Below, piece after piece: positions 6,212 through 6,276 of a stretch of 6,276 nt of DNA (positions within the stretch are counted from its first letter, which is position 1; each line of letters starts with the position of its first letter). This stretch comes from Patescibacteria group bacterium UBA5738 (lineage in GTDB: Bacteria; Patescibacteriota; Minisyncoccia; Minisyncoccales; UBA5738): contig DIFW01000036.1 in assembly GCA_002419295.1 (NCBI GenBank), positions 2,823 through 9,098 of the forward strand, in the 5' to 3' direction. Under the pieces are notes generated by a model. That model was given only the letters and a program-made list of their open reading frames with translations, did no database searches and was not told the origin of the DNA. A program made the position numbers and the translations under genes.

Positions 6212-6239
6212 AAAAAACCGCCATATTCGACGGTTTTTT
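6212..6239. terminator. Intrinsic terminator after xseB, likely bidirectional
   Basis: AAAAAACCG (6212-6220) pairs perfectly with CGGTTTTTT (6231-6239) around a 10-base loop. Six T's end the hairpin on the plus strand, and the leading A's give the same T-run on the minus strand, so it could also stop transcription entering from the right. The G/C part is only 3 pairs, making it weaker than the terminator after the serpin gene. Confidence 0.85.
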
Positions 6240-6276
6240 GTTGATTGACAAAATGTTAAATTTTTTAGCGGCCGCT

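Noticed and set aside
6245..6250. Perfect TTGACA after the last terminator as the -35 of a downstream gene.
   Set aside because: At 17-base spacing the -10 position falls on GCGGCC, which is not promoter-like; the window ends there.

Overview
The window reads as chromosomal DNA of a bacterium using the standard code: TGA ends three genes, including a clean ATGA overlap. Short gaps, A/T-rich start regions without a Shine-Dalgarno sequence, small uncharacterised membrane and exported proteins, and divergent versions of common families all fit Patescibacteria (CPR, Parcubacteria-like). There is no 16S or other marker gene here, so this placement is an inference from style.

Left part, plus strand (1-1129): the C-terminal third or so of a serpin with a complete inhibitory hinge, a strong intrinsic terminator with a UUCG loop, and a protein-L-isoaspartate O-methyltransferase (pcm) starting only 9 bases after the T-run. 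Middle part, minus strand (3050-1168): an M18 zinc aminopeptidase (apeA type), a 107-base gap, and a small two-helix membrane protein of unknown function. The gap carries an unusual symmetric array of 7-base units, arranged as two inverted arms around a short core.

Right part, plus strand (3107-6239): a 56-base divergent promoter region leads into a four-gene run. It holds an M24 Xaa-Pro peptidase, an exported cysteine-rich protein (ATGA overlap), xseA and xseB (exonuclease VII large and small subunits, overlapping by 23 bases), closed by an intrinsic terminator. A near-consensus sigma-70-type promoter lies inside the end of xseA, just ahead of xseB.

Functionally the window mixes protein upkeep and turnover (protease inhibitor, isoaspartate repair, two metallo-aminopeptidases) with DNA end processing (exonuclease VII). 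I see no defence island, CRISPR, RNA gene, transposase or phage module, and no convincing wholly new system. The points most worth a second look are the heptad array, the bacterial serpin, the xseB promoter and the cysteine-rich exported protein.
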